This document shows, in pieces, positions 45,996 to 54,775 of a stretch of 64,000 nt of DNA. The stretch is from Erythrobacter sp. (GTDB lineage Bacteria; Pseudomonadota; Alphaproteobacteria; Sphingomonadales; Sphingomonadaceae), in contig NZ_JASJAP010000005.1 in the NCBI RefSeq assembly GCF_030066995.1, forward strand, positions 124,001 through 188,000. Reading direction: 5' to 3'. The notes beneath the pieces are model-generated. The model ran no database searches. It was not told where the DNA came from and saw only the letters and a program-made list of their open reading frames with translations. The first letter of the stretch is position 1. Each line of letters begins with the position of its first letter. Position numbers and translations under genes: made by a program.

Positions 45996-46463
45996 ATGCC
46001 CAAGCTTGATCTCGACGCCATTCCCCAGACCAACGCGACGGGCTATCCCGCGCCGTTCGATACGCAGGTCGAGGGACGCCATTACCGCCGCCTTGCCCCG
46101 GCGGCGAGCCTGGCTCAGCTGCGCGCCAGTCATGTCGTACTGGAACCGGGTGCGTGGTCATCGCAGCGCCACTGGCATCGCGATCTGGATGAGATGCTGG
46201 TGATGATCTCGGGCGAGGCGGTGCTGGTTGAAGACGATGGCGAAACGCTTGTGCTTGCAGGTGACGTCGTGGCCTGGGCCGCTGGAGCGAAGAACGGGCA
46301 CCACCTGCAAAACCGCAGCGACAAACCGTGCGTGTACGTCGTCGCCAGCGCGGGCGACTATGACGCGGACAGCGGTGAGTACTCGGACATTGATATGGTG
46401 TTCGACGCGGAGGGATACGCTCGCAAGGACGGCACGCGCTATCCGGTCACACGACTGCCCTGA
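45996..46463 (+). CDS. Cupin domain protein
   Basis: A 155-residue single cupin. Motif 1 appears as HWHRDLDEMLVMISGEAVLVEDDG, with metal-ligand candidates H59, H61 and E66; motif 2 includes GDVVAWAAGAKNGHHLQNRS with H102 or H103. It is therefore likely to bind a metal, but whether it is an enzyme or a sugar/ligand-binding protein is unknown. The ATG at 45996 has AGGAG 11 bp upstream. It is flanked by divergent and convergent genes, so it is monocistronic. Confidence 0.8.
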   Translation: MPKLDLDAIPQTNATGYPAPFDTQVEGRHYRRLAPAASLAQLRASHVVLEPGAWSSQRHWHRDLDEMLVMISGEAVLVEDDGETLVLAGDVVAWAAGAKNGHHLQNRSDKPCVYVVASAGDYDADSGEYSDIDMVFDAEGYARKDGTRYPVTRLP

Positions 46464-46474
46464 CAGGCTTTGCT

Positions 46475-47137
46475 TCACGCAACCGCTTCATACTGCTCGA
46501 TCACCCATTCTTCGGCTTGAGCCGCGCCGATCCATTCGTGCATCCAGTCGTGCTCCCAGATCGCTTGCATATAGCTTTGTGCAAAGCCCGGAACCCCGAT
46601 GCCGTAGGTGAGGAAGCGAGAGACAACAGGCGCGTAAAAGACGTCCGCCGCGCCAAATGTTCCGAACAGGAAGGGCCCCGCCGAACCGTGCCGGGCGCGC
46701 GCTTCGGCCCACAATTGCAGGATGCGCACAATATCGCCCTTGGTCTCTTCACTCACGTTCTGAAGCGGCGTTCGGCGACGAATGTTCATCGGCATCTCGC
46801 TGCGCAGGCTTGCATAGGAGGAATGCATCTCCGCCACCATGGAGCGGGCCATGCCTCGGGCCGTTTCATCCTTGGGCCAGAAGCGATCGCGCCCGACCTT
46901 GTCCGCGAGATACTCAAGGATCGCAAGGCTATCCCAGATCACCGCATCGCCATCCCACAGAATAGGGACCTTTCCGCTGGAAGGCTGTATCTCGCCCATT
47001 TGCCGCTTGGTCTCGTCCCACTCGGCGCCGTTGATCGGAACCGTCAGCTCCTCAAATGCAAGCCCCGATTGCTTCGCCGCCAGCCAGCCTCGAAGCGACC
47101 AGCTGGAATAGTTCTTGTTGCCAAGGATGAGTTTCAT
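46475..47137 (-). CDS. Glutathione S-transferase family protein
   Basis: A 220-residue two-domain GST. The N-terminal thioredoxin-like domain begins MKLILGNKNYSSWSLRGWLA, where the N-Y-S-S-W-S-L-R stretch supplies the putative catalytic serine. The GSH-binding SGKVPILWDGDAVIWDSLAILEYL contains the cis-proline and the ES/DS motif. The helical C-terminal domain follows. NKNYSSWSLRxW is typical of a bacterial group annotated as GST of unknown substrate. It is convergent with the cupin gene and divergent from the VOC gene. Confidence 0.87.
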   Translation of the reverse strand: MKLILGNKNYSSWSLRGWLAAKQSGLAFEELTVPINGAEWDETKRQMGEIQPSSGKVPILWDGDAVIWDSLAILEYLADKVGRDRFWPKDETARGMARSMVAEMHSSYASLRSEMPMNIRRRTPLQNVSEETKGDIVRILQLWAEARARHGSAGPFLFGTFGAADVFYAPVVSRFLTYGIGVPGFAQSYMQAIWEHDWMHEWIGAAQAEEWVIEQYEAVA

Positions 47138-47254
47138 GGGGGCGCCCTCCACCTTTGCGCTTTGCTATAGCCTCTTGCGTAGGTATTCAGCCTTAGGCTG
47201 TCGAGGCTGAACGGGCTCGCAGAATGCACCCGTTTGTATCACAGGACGCTCGCA

Positions 47255-47671
47255 ATGAACCTGCCGCCGTTTCACCTGGCTTTTCCCGTCGATGATCTGT
47301 CCGCTGCGCGCGCTTTCTACGGCGAGCTTCTGGGATGCGCGGAAGGGCGCAGCAGCAACGAATGGATCGACTTCGATTTCCACGGGCACCAGATCGTCGC
47401 GCATCTGTCCGCACACGCTGGCGATCGGGCGAGCAATGCGGTGGACGGCCACGACGTGCCGGTGCCCCATTTTGGCCTCGTGCTGGAGATGGAAGACTGG
47501 CGCGCCCTGGCCGAGAAGCTCACGAAGGCAGACACCCATTTCGTGATCGAGCCCACCGTGCGGTTCGCAGGCAAGCCGGGCGAACAGGCAACGATGTTCC
47601 TGCGCGACCCCGCCGGCAACGCGCTGGAATTCAAGGCGTTTGCGGATCGGGATCAGCTGTTTGCGAAGTAA
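47255..47671 (+). CDS. VOC family protein (glyoxalase/dioxygenase superfamily)
   Basis: A 138-residue protein with two beta-alpha-beta-beta-beta modules of the vicinal oxygen chelate fold. [24 protein letters not shown] opens the first module, with His as the first metal-ligand candidate, and [16 protein letters not shown] closes the second, with Glu as the last ligand. This pattern resembles the glyoxalase/dioxygenase-like proteins near fosfomycin-resistance and ring-cleavage families; the substrate is unknown. The tail overlaps the convergent engB gene by 19 bp. Confidence 0.82.
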   Translation: MNLPPFHLAFPVDDLSAARAFYGELLGCAEGRSSNEWIDFDFHGHQIVAHLSAHAGDRASNAVDGHDVPVPHFGLVLEMEDWRALAEKLTKADTHFVIEPTVRFAGKPGEQATMFLRDPAGNALEFKAFADRDQLFAK

Positions 47672-48339
47672 CTCTCTCCAAGCGCATCAGCGACCACCGC
47701 CGCTCGTAACGCCGCGATGCCCATGCCTTTTTCCGCGCTGGTTAAGTGCAGTTCGGGAAAGGCCGCCGGGTGCTTGCGCGCTTCGTCGGCGACCTTGCTC
47801 GCCACACGCTCAAGCTTGCTCGCTTTCACCTTGTCGGCCTTGGTGAGCACGATGCGATAGCCGACCGCCGCCTCGTCGAGCATCTTCATCATCTCGCGGT
47901 CAACGTCTTTGAGCCCATGGCGACTGTCGACCAGCACCAGATTGCGCGCCAGCACCTGCCGCCCGCGCAGATAGCTCTTCACAAGGGTTTTCCAGCGCTC
48001 GACAACCTTTACCGGCGCTTTGGCGAAGCCGTATCCGGGCATGTCGACCAGCCGGAATTGCGTCGGCTCGCCGACTTCGAAGAAATTCAATTCCTGCGTG
48101 CGGCCCGGTGTCACTGAAGCGCGGGCAATGGCCTTGCGACCGGTCAGCGCGTTGAGCAGGCTCGATTTGCCGACGTTGGATCGGCCCGCAAAGGCGATCT
48201 CGGGCACGGTGGGTTCGGGCAGAAACTTCAGCTGCGGCGCGGACAGCAGAAACTCCACTCGCCCGGAAAACAACCGAGAAGCCGCTTCCTCGCGCCGCTG
48301 CTGCGCGCGTTCCTCTTCGGGTGTCAGCCCCAAGCTCAA
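47653..48339 (-). CDS. engB: Ribosome biogenesis GTPase EngB (YsxC/YihA)
   Basis: A 228-residue TRAFAC GTPase needed for late 50S assembly. The G1 loop is [11 protein letters not shown]2/G3 appear as VTPGRTQEL and DMPGYG, and G4 as TKADK. The N-terminal extension (about 45 residues) is slightly long but common in Alphaproteobacteria. Its start overlaps the yidC stop by 4 nt, so it is the last gene of the rpmH-rnpA-yidD-yidC-engB unit. Confidence 0.95.
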   Translation of the reverse strand: MSLGLTPEEERAQQRREEAASRLFSGRVEFLLSAPQLKFLPEPTVPEIAFAGRSNVGKSSLLNALTGRKAIARASVTPGRTQELNFFEVGEPTQFRLVDMPGYGFAKAPVKVVERWKTLVKSYLRGRQVLARNLVLVDSRHGLKDVDREMMKMLDEAAVGYRIVLTKADKVKASKLERVASKVADEARKHPAAFPELHLTSAEKGMGIAALRAAVVADALGESYFANS

Positions 48340-50156
48340 GCCTTGCTCTTTTCCGCCTTCTCGCGTTCCGCCTTCTGGGCCATTTCAGCCTTTTCCTTTT
48401 CAGCCGCCGCCTTCAACTGCGGGTGGCGCGAATAGAGATACTTCTGCTGCGCCAGCGTCAGGATGTTCGATGTCACCCAGTACAGCAGAAGCCCTGCGGC
48501 AAACGGCGCCATCACGAACATCAGGAACCACGGCATCAGATTGAAGATCTGCTGCTGCATCGGGTCCATCGTGGACGGATTGAGCTTGAAGGTCAGCCAC
48601 ATGGTAACACCCAGCAGAACGGCCAGAACGCCGATACCAAGGAAGCCGGGCACCTCATAGGGTAGCACCCCAAACAGGTTGAGGATCGTCGCGGGGTCCG
48701 GCGCGGTAAGATCGCGGATGTAGAGGAATGGCTCGTGCCGCATCTCGATCGCAAGGATGAGCACCTTGTAAAGCGCAAAGAAGATCGGGATCTGAATGAC
48801 AAGCGGCAGGCACCCGGCCAGCGGATTGACCTTCTCCTCCTTGTACAGCTCCATGATCTTTTGTTGCTGGGTCTGCTTGTCGTCCTTGTAGCGCTCCTGG
48901 ATCGCCTTCATCTTCGGCTGGACCGCTTTCATCTGCGCCATCGAGGAAAACTGCTTTTGCGCAATCGGGAAAAGCAGGCCGCGAATGACCAGCGTCATGC
49001 CGATGATCGCGACACCGAAGTTGCCGATCAGGCCGTTGAGGGTGCGCAGCAGCCACAGAAGCGGCTTTTCGATGATCTCGAACCAGCCCCAGGAGATGGC
49101 CTTGCCGAATTGCGAGATGCCGCCGTCCTCATACCGGTCTAGGATGACGCTATCCTTCGCGCCTGCGTAGAGGCGCGTGGACTGAGTGAGAGTCGCGCCA
49201 GGGGCGAGCGTCTGCGCGGTGTAAAGCACATCGGCGCGGAACAGATCGCTCTTGAGCGAGCGAAAGGTTGCGCTTTCTGCGCTTTCTCCCGGAACAAGAG
49301 CGCCCAACCAGTAGCGGTCCGAGAAGCCGAGCCAATCGGGTGAACCAGTCGGAGACCAGGTCTTCAGTTCGGCAAGCTCATGATAGGCGTGCGGATCGTT
49401 GAGCACATCGTCGAACACTCCGACCGGGCCAGCGTGGCTTAGAAACTCATCGGGGGAAGCGTTATATCGGGGATCGGCATCCGCGTTTGCTCCGGGGATC
49501 GCGCTGCGCTTGATCAGAGCAAACGGCTGAACGACCGCGGCGGCCTCTTCGGCGGCGTTGGTCACGCTTTGCTCTGCGGTGATCATGTAGTCTTCATCGA
49601 CCGTTAGTTTGATCGAGTAGGTGAGATCATTCTCGCGCCGGGTCAGCGTGACTGGTCTGTCCGGGGTCAGCTTGTCGCCATCGGCGCTCCAAACAGCCTG
49701 CGATGAACTGCGCTTGGCGTTCACGAGAAAGCCAAACTCTGCGAAATACTCATCGAAAGTACGTTCGGGCGCGAACAGACGCACCGGGCCTGAGTCCTTA
49801 TCGGTCGTCTCGCGATGGTCCTTGAGTACGATATCATCGATCCGCGCGCCGACCAGATTGATCGACCCCGCGATACGTGGAGCCTCGATCACCACGCGCT
49901 GCGGATCGGCCAAGGCGGCGCTCAGGTCCACAGGCCCGGTCGCCGGGGTGCCATTTGTCAGATCGCCGGCGACGACACTGGTGCCTTCCACCGCGCCCGG
50001 TTCTTCCCCGGAAGCAACAACACCGCCCGGCGGTGTCTTCCTCTGCGCTGCCTGCGTCTCTGGCTGAGGGTAGAAATACCTCATGCCCACGTCCCAGCCC
50101 AGGATCAGCAGGCCCGAAAGCACGAAGGCGAGCAACAAGTTGCGCGAATTGTTCAA
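48336..50156 (-). CDS. yidC: Membrane protein insertase YidC
   Basis: A 606-residue insertase for inner-membrane proteins, acting alone or with SecYEG. It has an N-terminal signal-anchor (LLLAFVLSGLLILGWDVGMRYFYP), a large periplasmic beta domain (about 60-350), and the conserved core with WFEIIEKPLLWLLRTLN, QKQFSSMAQMKAVQPKMKAIQERYKDDKQ and the final helices. The lysine-rich C-terminal tail is typical. It lies 86 bp downstream of yidD and overlaps engB. Confidence 0.96.
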   Translation of the reverse strand: MNNSRNLLLAFVLSGLLILGWDVGMRYFYPQPETQAAQRKTPPGGVVASGEEPGAVEGTSVVAGDLTNGTPATGPVDLSAALADPQRVVIEAPRIAGSINLVGARIDDIVLKDHRETTDKDSGPVRLFAPERTFDEYFAEFGFLVNAKRSSSQAVWSADGDKLTPDRPVTLTRRENDLTYSIKLTVDEDYMITAEQSVTNAAEEAAAVVQPFALIKRSAIPGANADADPRYNASPDEFLSHAGPVGVFDDVLNDPHAYHELAELKTWSPTGSPDWLGFSDRYWLGALVPGESAESATFRSLKSDLFRADVLYTAQTLAPGATLTQSTRLYAGAKDSVILDRYEDGGISQFGKAISWGWFEIIEKPLLWLLRTLNGLIGNFGVAIIGMTLVIRGLLFPIAQKQFSSMAQMKAVQPKMKAIQERYKDDKQTQQQKIMELYKEEKVNPLAGCLPLVIQIPIFFALYKVLILAIEMRHEPFLYIRDLTAPDPATILNLFGVLPYEVPGFLGIGVLAVLLGVTMWLTFKLNPSTMDPMQQQIFNLMPWFLMFVMAPFAAGLLLYWVTSNILTLAQQKYLYSRHPQLKAAAEKEKAEMAQKAEREKAEKSKA

Positions 50157-50242
50157 GTCTAACGATCCCTGACGTCAATATGGCTGTGGTTTGAGGCTAG
50201 TTAAGCATCGTGGCCGGGTTTTCCCAGCCCGCAGGTCCAGGC

Positions 50243-50452
50243 TTAGGGCACCGGATCGTGCCCATGCCCTCCCCACGGATGGCAGCGCCCTAGCCGCTTT
50301 ATCGCGAGCCATCCACCCTTGAGCGCGCCATATTTCCGAAGCGCTTCTATCGCGTACTCGCTGCATGAGGGGGTGTAACGGCATGTCGGCGGAAGGATGA
50401 GTGAGGGACCAAGTTGCCATCCGCGTACAAGGAGAATGAAAAGGTGTTTCAT
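50243..50452 (-). CDS. yidD: Membrane protein insertion efficiency factor YidD
   Basis: A 69-residue amphipathic membrane-associated protein. The signature [19 protein letters not shown] with the conserved cysteines, followed by [18 protein letters not shown], is diagnostic. Its ATG overlaps the rnpA stop by 4 nt, the usual coupling. It assists YidC-dependent insertion. Confidence 0.94.
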   Translation of the reverse strand: MKHLFILLVRGWQLGPSLILPPTCRYTPSCSEYAIEALRKYGALKGGWLAIKRLGRCHPWGGHGHDPVP

Positions 50453-50841
50453 GATGCGCCCTTTGTGGGAGACCGCCGACCGCGGCGTGGGCGCCGACCC
50501 CGCGCCGGATCACCAACCCCCTGGCGCGCGCGCGCCAGCGCCTGCTCCAACTCATCGGCCATGGTGTGAAAATCACGCTCAACCCCGCCCGCCCGACCGA
50601 TCAGCACGTGATCGTGGTGAGTTAGGCCTTGATTCGCCAGCGCCGTGCGGAGCAATTCGCGAAAGCGCCGTTTCATCCGGTTGCGTACCACGGCGTTGCC
50701 GATCTTTTTGGTCACCGTCACACCGAAACGTGTCCCCTGCCCGTCATTCGGCCGGGTGAGCAGGACGAAGCCAGGCTTCGCGTTTCGCAGGCCGTTATTG
50801 GCCGCGACAAAGTCAGCTCGCTTGGTGAGCGTGATAATCAT
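50449..50841 (-). CDS. rnpA: Ribonuclease P protein component
   Basis: A 130-residue basic subunit that assists the RNase P RNA in 5' maturation of tRNAs. The family block [28 protein letters not shown] (the RNR motif) is complete. The C-terminal tail is long and arginine-rich. The gene follows rpmH after 92 bp that contain two hairpins and precedes yidD with a 4-nt overlap. Confidence 0.95.
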   Translation of the reverse strand: MIITLTKRADFVAANNGLRNAKPGFVLLTRPNDGQGTRFGVTVTKKIGNAVVRNRMKRRFRELLRTALANQGLTHHDHVLIGRAGGVERDFHTMADELEQALARARQGVGDPARGRRPRRGRRSPTKGAS

Positions 50842-50860
50842 GATCAGGCTAGATACGACA

Positions 50861-50928
50861 AACGGGCCCCAGATAGGAGCCCGTTAGCGTGTCAAACACA
50901 ACAGTTGGCGCCCACACTGGGAGCGCCA
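50861..50928 (-). terminator. Two hairpins between rpmH and rnpA
   Basis: Two perfect inverted repeats are seen on the minus strand: TGGCGC/GCGCCA (50906-50928) and AACGGGC/GCCCGTT (50861-50885), the latter followed by TTGTCG. They probably cause partial termination or RNA processing, lowering rnpA expression relative to rpmH, as described for this operon in other bacteria. Confidence 0.55.
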
Positions 50929-50933
50929 GCAGT

Positions 50934-51068
50934 TCAGGCGGTGAGCTTCTTACGACCGCGGCGACGTCGCGCGCGAAGGAGCTTGCGACCACCCACGGTG
51001 GCCTTGCGTGCGAAAAAGCCGTGGCGACGCTTGCGCACAAGATTGCTGGGCTGGAAAGTCCGCTTCAT
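50934..51068 (-). CDS. rpmH: Ribosomal protein L34
   Basis: A 44-residue basic large-subunit protein. [19 protein letters not shown] and the tail [18 protein letters not shown] are diagnostic. The open frame extends upstream, but the ATG at 51068 is certain from the conserved N-terminus. It is the first gene of the rpmH-rnpA-yidD-yidC-engB operon; its promoter lies in the 138 bp upstream. Confidence 0.97.
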   Translation of the reverse strand: MKRTFQPSNLVRKRRHGFFARKATVGGRKLLRARRRRGRKKLTA

Positions 51069-51206
51069 TTCGTCCTCGAATAGTCTGGTCCGAGCCAGCA
51101 GGCGATCCGCACTGCGGCTCCGCCTAACGACCGGGAAAACGCGCACTCGGCCACGCAAAGGTGTGATCGAGGGGCAATCAGACACGCGCCATTATGAGAA
51201 TGCGCA

Positions 51207-52154
51207 TTACGAGTCAAGAAAAGCGTGGGTCGCGGTCGCGCCTTTTCGAGGGCGCGCGGCCTGCGCCGACGCTCCCGGCTGTGAGCCATCGCCGTATCGG
51301 GTTTCCGGCGCTTGGGAAGCGCTCATCGCCAGCGTCCCTTCGGCTTTGCCAGGATCGAACGCCGCAAGAGCCTTCTCAGGCTCAAGCCAGCGCCGCATCG
51401 CTTTCGCGCCAAGCCATTTGGCGCTGTGATGCGGCACGGAATTGGTCATGGCGTAAAAGGCACGGGCGCGCTTTTCGCTCATCCCCATCTCAATATAGTA
51501 GTCGATGTAGAGCCGATTGGCTGGCGCGTCCGCTGCGAAATCGCTCGGCTCGCGTCCATAGCTGTCGAGCCAGGAATGCACCGCAAACCGAGCTCCGTTC
51601 TCAATCCGGCGGCTGGCTCCGGCCAGAAACAGCTCAACAGCCCCTGACCGCACCGAACCGCCTCGCGGAACATAAGTCGTAATCCCGGCGGCTCGCAGGC
51701 GGCGTCCGAGCGCCAGATTGGCGATGTCGTCATAGGTGCCCGGCGCCTCGATCATTTCCAGCACCTGAAGCCCGGGATAATCCCGCATTAGCGCTTCGAA
51801 CTGCCTCGGGCTTGCGCTGTCTGTCGAACCGATCAGAGCCGCCCGGGAATCGCTCAAGACAAGGAAAGGGCCATAGCGCCGCGCAATATCGGACGATCCA
51901 GAGGCGTGTTCCGGGGGCGCAAAGCGCGGTGTGGATTGTGTGGTCGACGACGGCCCGATCGGGTCGCCCTTGGCGAGACCAGCGTTGTCAAGGCGCGCTT
52001 CGTCAAGGCGCACCCAGCGGCGCTGGCTTGGATCCCACTCCTCGACCCAGCTTTCGGCTACAAAGCTGCGATGACCCGCCGAATGCTGCGCGTGCGCAGG
52101 AGCCGAAAGGGCGAGCGCTTGTAAAAGCAGTCCGAAGGCCAGGATCCAGCGCAT
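51207..52154 (-). CDS. Secreted ClpP/crotonase-fold-like protein (COG3904-like)
   Basis: A 315-residue exported protein. From ATG 52154 it has a clear Sec signal (MRWILAFGLLLQALALSAPAHAQ). The central part, EAPGTYDDIANLALGRRLRAAGITTYVPRGGSVRSGAVELFLAGASRRI, followed by GARFAVHSW, resembles COG3904-type periplasmic proteins with a ClpP-like fold. There a serine precedes a small hydrophobic helix and a histidine follows; here these would be S in RSGAVEL and H in VHSW. Protease activity is only a possibility. The frame extends to a TTG at 52193, but a TATAAT sits just upstream at about 52198-52203, supporting the later start. It is divergent from yifB. Confidence 0.6.
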   Translation of the reverse strand: MRWILAFGLLLQALALSAPAHAQHSAGHRSFVAESWVEEWDPSQRRWVRLDEARLDNAGLAKGDPIGPSSTTQSTPRFAPPEHASGSSDIARRYGPFLVLSDSRAALIGSTDSASPRQFEALMRDYPGLQVLEMIEAPGTYDDIANLALGRRLRAAGITTYVPRGGSVRSGAVELFLAGASRRIENGARFAVHSWLDSYGREPSDFAADAPANRLYIDYYIEMGMSEKRARAFYAMTNSVPHHSAKWLGAKAMRRWLEPEKALAAFDPGKAEGTLAMSASQAPETRYGDGSQPGASAQAARPRKGATATHAFLDS

Positions 52155-52324
52155 AAACCGCTGAATGGCCCCGCTTTGCTGAGTATTTCGCAAAGCATTA
52201 TACTTGCGGAAGCCTTTCGTATTCGTACGGAAACGCTCGACAATCTTCGATTAACGCTGCAAAAACCGTCTCCGGGGGAAGAATAGCTGAGGCTGGATCC
52301 TTGGCGCTAAAGGGGGTCGCGCGA

Positions 52325-53821
52325 ATGGTCGCACTTGTTCGCACGGTGGCGTATCTTGGTCTGGAGGCGAAGCCTGTCGAGGTGCAGTGTCAGGTCGCCA
52401 GTGGCCTTCCGCGCTTTTCGATCGTAGGCCTGCCCGACAAGGCGGTGAGCGAAAGCCGCGAAAGGGTTCAGGCCGCGCTGGCCGCTATGGGGCTGGCGCT
52501 CCCCCCAAAACGGATCACGATCAACCTCTCGCCCGCCGATCTACCCAAGGACGGATCGCATTTTGACCTGCCGATCGCGCTTGCTTTACTGGCCGCCATG
52601 GGTGTCACCGATGCCGAACAACTGGGCGACTGGATCGTAGTGGGCGAACTTTCGCTCGATGGGCGGGTGGTCGCCTCACCCGGCGTGTTGATAGCCGCGC
52701 TGCACGCCAGCGAAGCGCAATGCGGGCTGATCTGCCCGGTCGATCAGGGGTCGGAAGCCAAATGGGCGAGCGGCGTACCGGTTCTGGCACCGCGCACGCT
52801 GAGCGATCTTCTTTCGCATCTGAAGGGCACAAGCGTTCTCGCTGATCCGGTTCGCGGCGAAGTCGCCGAAAGCACCCAGGTAACCGATCTACGGCAAGTC
52901 AAAGGACAGGAAACGGCCAAACGCGCCCTCGAAATCGCGGCGGCCGGGGGACATAACCTTTTGATGGTTGGACCGCCCGGCTCTGGCAAGAGCCTGCTGG
53001 CCTCCTGCCTGCCGGGCATTCTACCCGAACTGACACCGAGCGAAGCGTTGGAAGTTTCCATGGTCCAGTCGGTGGCCGGAACACTTGAAGCGGGCCGGAT
53101 CAGCCGGGCACGACCGTTTCGCGCGCCCCACCATTCTGCAAGCATGGCGGCGCTCACGGGCGGCGGTCTCAAAGTGCGCCCCGGCGAAGTCAGCCTTGCC
53201 CACCTTGGCGTGCTGTTTCTGGACGAGCTGCCCGAGTTTCAGCGCCAGGTTCTCGACTCGCTGCGCCAACCTCTCGAGACGGGCTGTGTCGATGTCGCGC
53301 GCGCCAACGCGCATGTAACCTTTCCCGCCAACGTTCAGCTGGTGGCCGCGATGAACCCTTGCCGCTGCGGCCATGCGGGCGAAGCGGACAATATCTGCGC
53401 GCGCCACCCGCGCTGCGTCGGAGAATATCAGGGGCGGCTTTCCGGGCCTCTCCTGGATCGCATCGATCTGCACGTTGAAGTGCCCGCCGTGAGCGCGATG
53501 GATCTGTCGCTTCCGCCTGCCAGCGAGGGCAGCGCGGATGTTGCCGAACGGGTCGCGGCCGCCCGCCAACGGTGCACAGAGCGCGGCGTTCGCGCGAACG
53601 CCGAGTTGCAGGGCGACGCGCTGGAGGTGCACGCCGCTCCGGACGAGGAAGGCCGCGCTCTGCTTGCCAGGGCTGCCGAGAAGCTGCGGCTGTCCGCGCG
53701 CGGCTACACACGCGTTCTTCGCGTCGCTCGCACCATCGCGGATCTGGCCGGTGATGGCGAGGTTGGCCGCAGCCACATCGCCGAAGCGCTAAGCTATCGG
53801 GCATTTGTGGGAATGCGGTAA
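52325..53821 (+). CDS. YifB family Mg chelatase-like AAA ATPase (ComM-like)
   Basis: A 498-residue AAA+ protein. It has the N-terminal Lon-like domain (VEVQCQVASGLPRFSIVGLPDKAVSESRERV, then KRITINLSPADLPKDGSHFDL), the Walker A loop GPPGSGKSLLA, Walker B LFLDELPEF, and the C-terminal Mg-chelatase lid with FVAAMNPCRCG-type and ARGYTRVLRVARTIADL segments. Homologue ComM is a hexameric helicase that promotes branch migration during natural transformation; that role is known for some members only. The ATG at 52325 is the conserved start. It is followed by a TonB-like gene after 74 bp. Confidence 0.93.
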   Translation: MVALVRTVAYLGLEAKPVEVQCQVASGLPRFSIVGLPDKAVSESRERVQAALAAMGLALPPKRITINLSPADLPKDGSHFDLPIALALLAAMGVTDAEQLGDWIVVGELSLDGRVVASPGVLIAALHASEAQCGLICPVDQGSEAKWASGVPVLAPRTLSDLLSHLKGTSVLADPVRGEVAESTQVTDLRQVKGQETAKRALEIAAAGGHNLLMVGPPGSGKSLLASCLPGILPELTPSEALEVSMVQSVAGTLEAGRISRARPFRAPHHSASMAALTGGGLKVRPGEVSLAHLGVLFLDELPEFQRQVLDSLRQPLETGCVDVARANAHVTFPANVQLVAAMNPCRCGHAGEADNICARHPRCVGEYQGRLSGPLLDRIDLHVEVPAVSAMDLSLPPASEGSADVAERVAAARQRCTERGVRANAELQGDALEVHAAPDEEGRALLARAAEKLRLSARGYTRVLRVARTIADLAGDGEVGRSHIAEALSYRAFVGMR

Positions 53822-53895
53822 CCGGGGCCGCATCGCGTCGCGGTTTGTAACATGGCGTCGCGGGGCTGGCGCTGTTCATTGCAGTGCAAGGTCGC

Positions 53896-54771
53896 ATGCG
53901 TCTATCAACCCGCTCCCCGAACGAAAATCTAGAAGCGCAAGCCCTCTTGAGCGACGACACTCTAACCCATGCCGTGGAGCCCGCGTCGAGCTATATCGGT
54001 CGCGGGGGCGAGGGGTCGCTTAAGCTCCGTTTCGCCGGGCTTGCTGCGACCATCGTTGTTGAGCTTCTCATCATCGCCCTTTTGCTGACGCTCGGTTGGA
54101 ATCTTTCCCAAGAGGAACCCGAGGCGCCTGTTGTGACAAGACTGGAAGCGCGCAACGCCTCGGACGATTCGCCGCCCGCGGCGGAAGAGCAACCCCAGCA
54201 AGTCGAACCCGAGCCGCGGGCCGAACCGGAGCCTCGACCGCCAGAGCCGCAGGAAATCGAAACGCCCGAACCGCCACTCCCAACCCCGACGGAGACGCCG
54301 CCGCTTATCCTGCCGAACGCTCCCCCACTTCCGCCGCCGCCGCCGCCACCGCCGCCCCGTCCAAAGCCTCCCGAAGCCAAGCCCCAGGGACCGCCGGCGA
54401 GGGTCTACGGCCCGCCGGATTCCGGATCGTCCAGCCGACGCTCGGACAGCCGCCGCGTCGGCACCGCTCCCAACGGTGAGCCGATGTACGCCGCGCGCTG
54501 GTATCGTGAACCGACCCGCCAAGAGCTTGCCGGATACCTTTCCACTGCGATAGCGCCGGCGAGCGCTTTGATTGTGTGCCGAACCGTATCCGACTTTCGT
54601 GTCGAAGACTGCCAGTTGCTTGGAGAGTCACCGCGCGGCTCAAAGATCGGACGCGCCGTGCTGGCCGCCGCCTGGCAGTTTCGTGTGCGCCCCGCAATTA
54701 TCCGCGGGCAATCGCAGGTCGGCTCATGGGTGCGCATCCGGATTGACTACACACGCACCGTCCAGCGCTGA
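53896..54771 (+). CDS. TonB-like energy-transducer protein
   Basis: A protein of about 291 residues with a single N-terminal membrane helix (FAGLAATIVVELLIIALLLTLGW). A long periplasmic Glu/Pro-rich rod follows (about 80-180, including a run of nine prolines and PKPPEAKP), and then a C-terminal domain of about 90 residues with two cysteines (IVCRTVSDFRVEDCQLL) and an AAWQFRVRPA strand. The layout matches TonB, but the C-terminal YP motif is not obvious, so it may be a TonB-related protein of other function. No exbB/exbD genes are adjacent. GTG 53884 is an alternative start. It is convergent with recQ. Confidence 0.68.
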   Translation: MRLSTRSPNENLEAQALLSDDTLTHAVEPASSYIGRGGEGSLKLRFAGLAATIVVELLIIALLLTLGWNLSQEEPEAPVVTRLEARNASDDSPPAAEEQPQQVEPEPRAEPEPRPPEPQEIETPEPPLPTPTETPPLILPNAPPLPPPPPPPPPRPKPPEAKPQGPPARVYGPPDSGSSSRRSDSRRVGTAPNGEPMYAARWYREPTRQELAGYLSTAIAPASALIVCRTVSDFRVEDCQLLGESPRGSKIGRAVLAAAWQFRVRPAIIRGQSQVGSWVRIRIDYTRTVQR

Positions 54772-54775
54772 GCCG

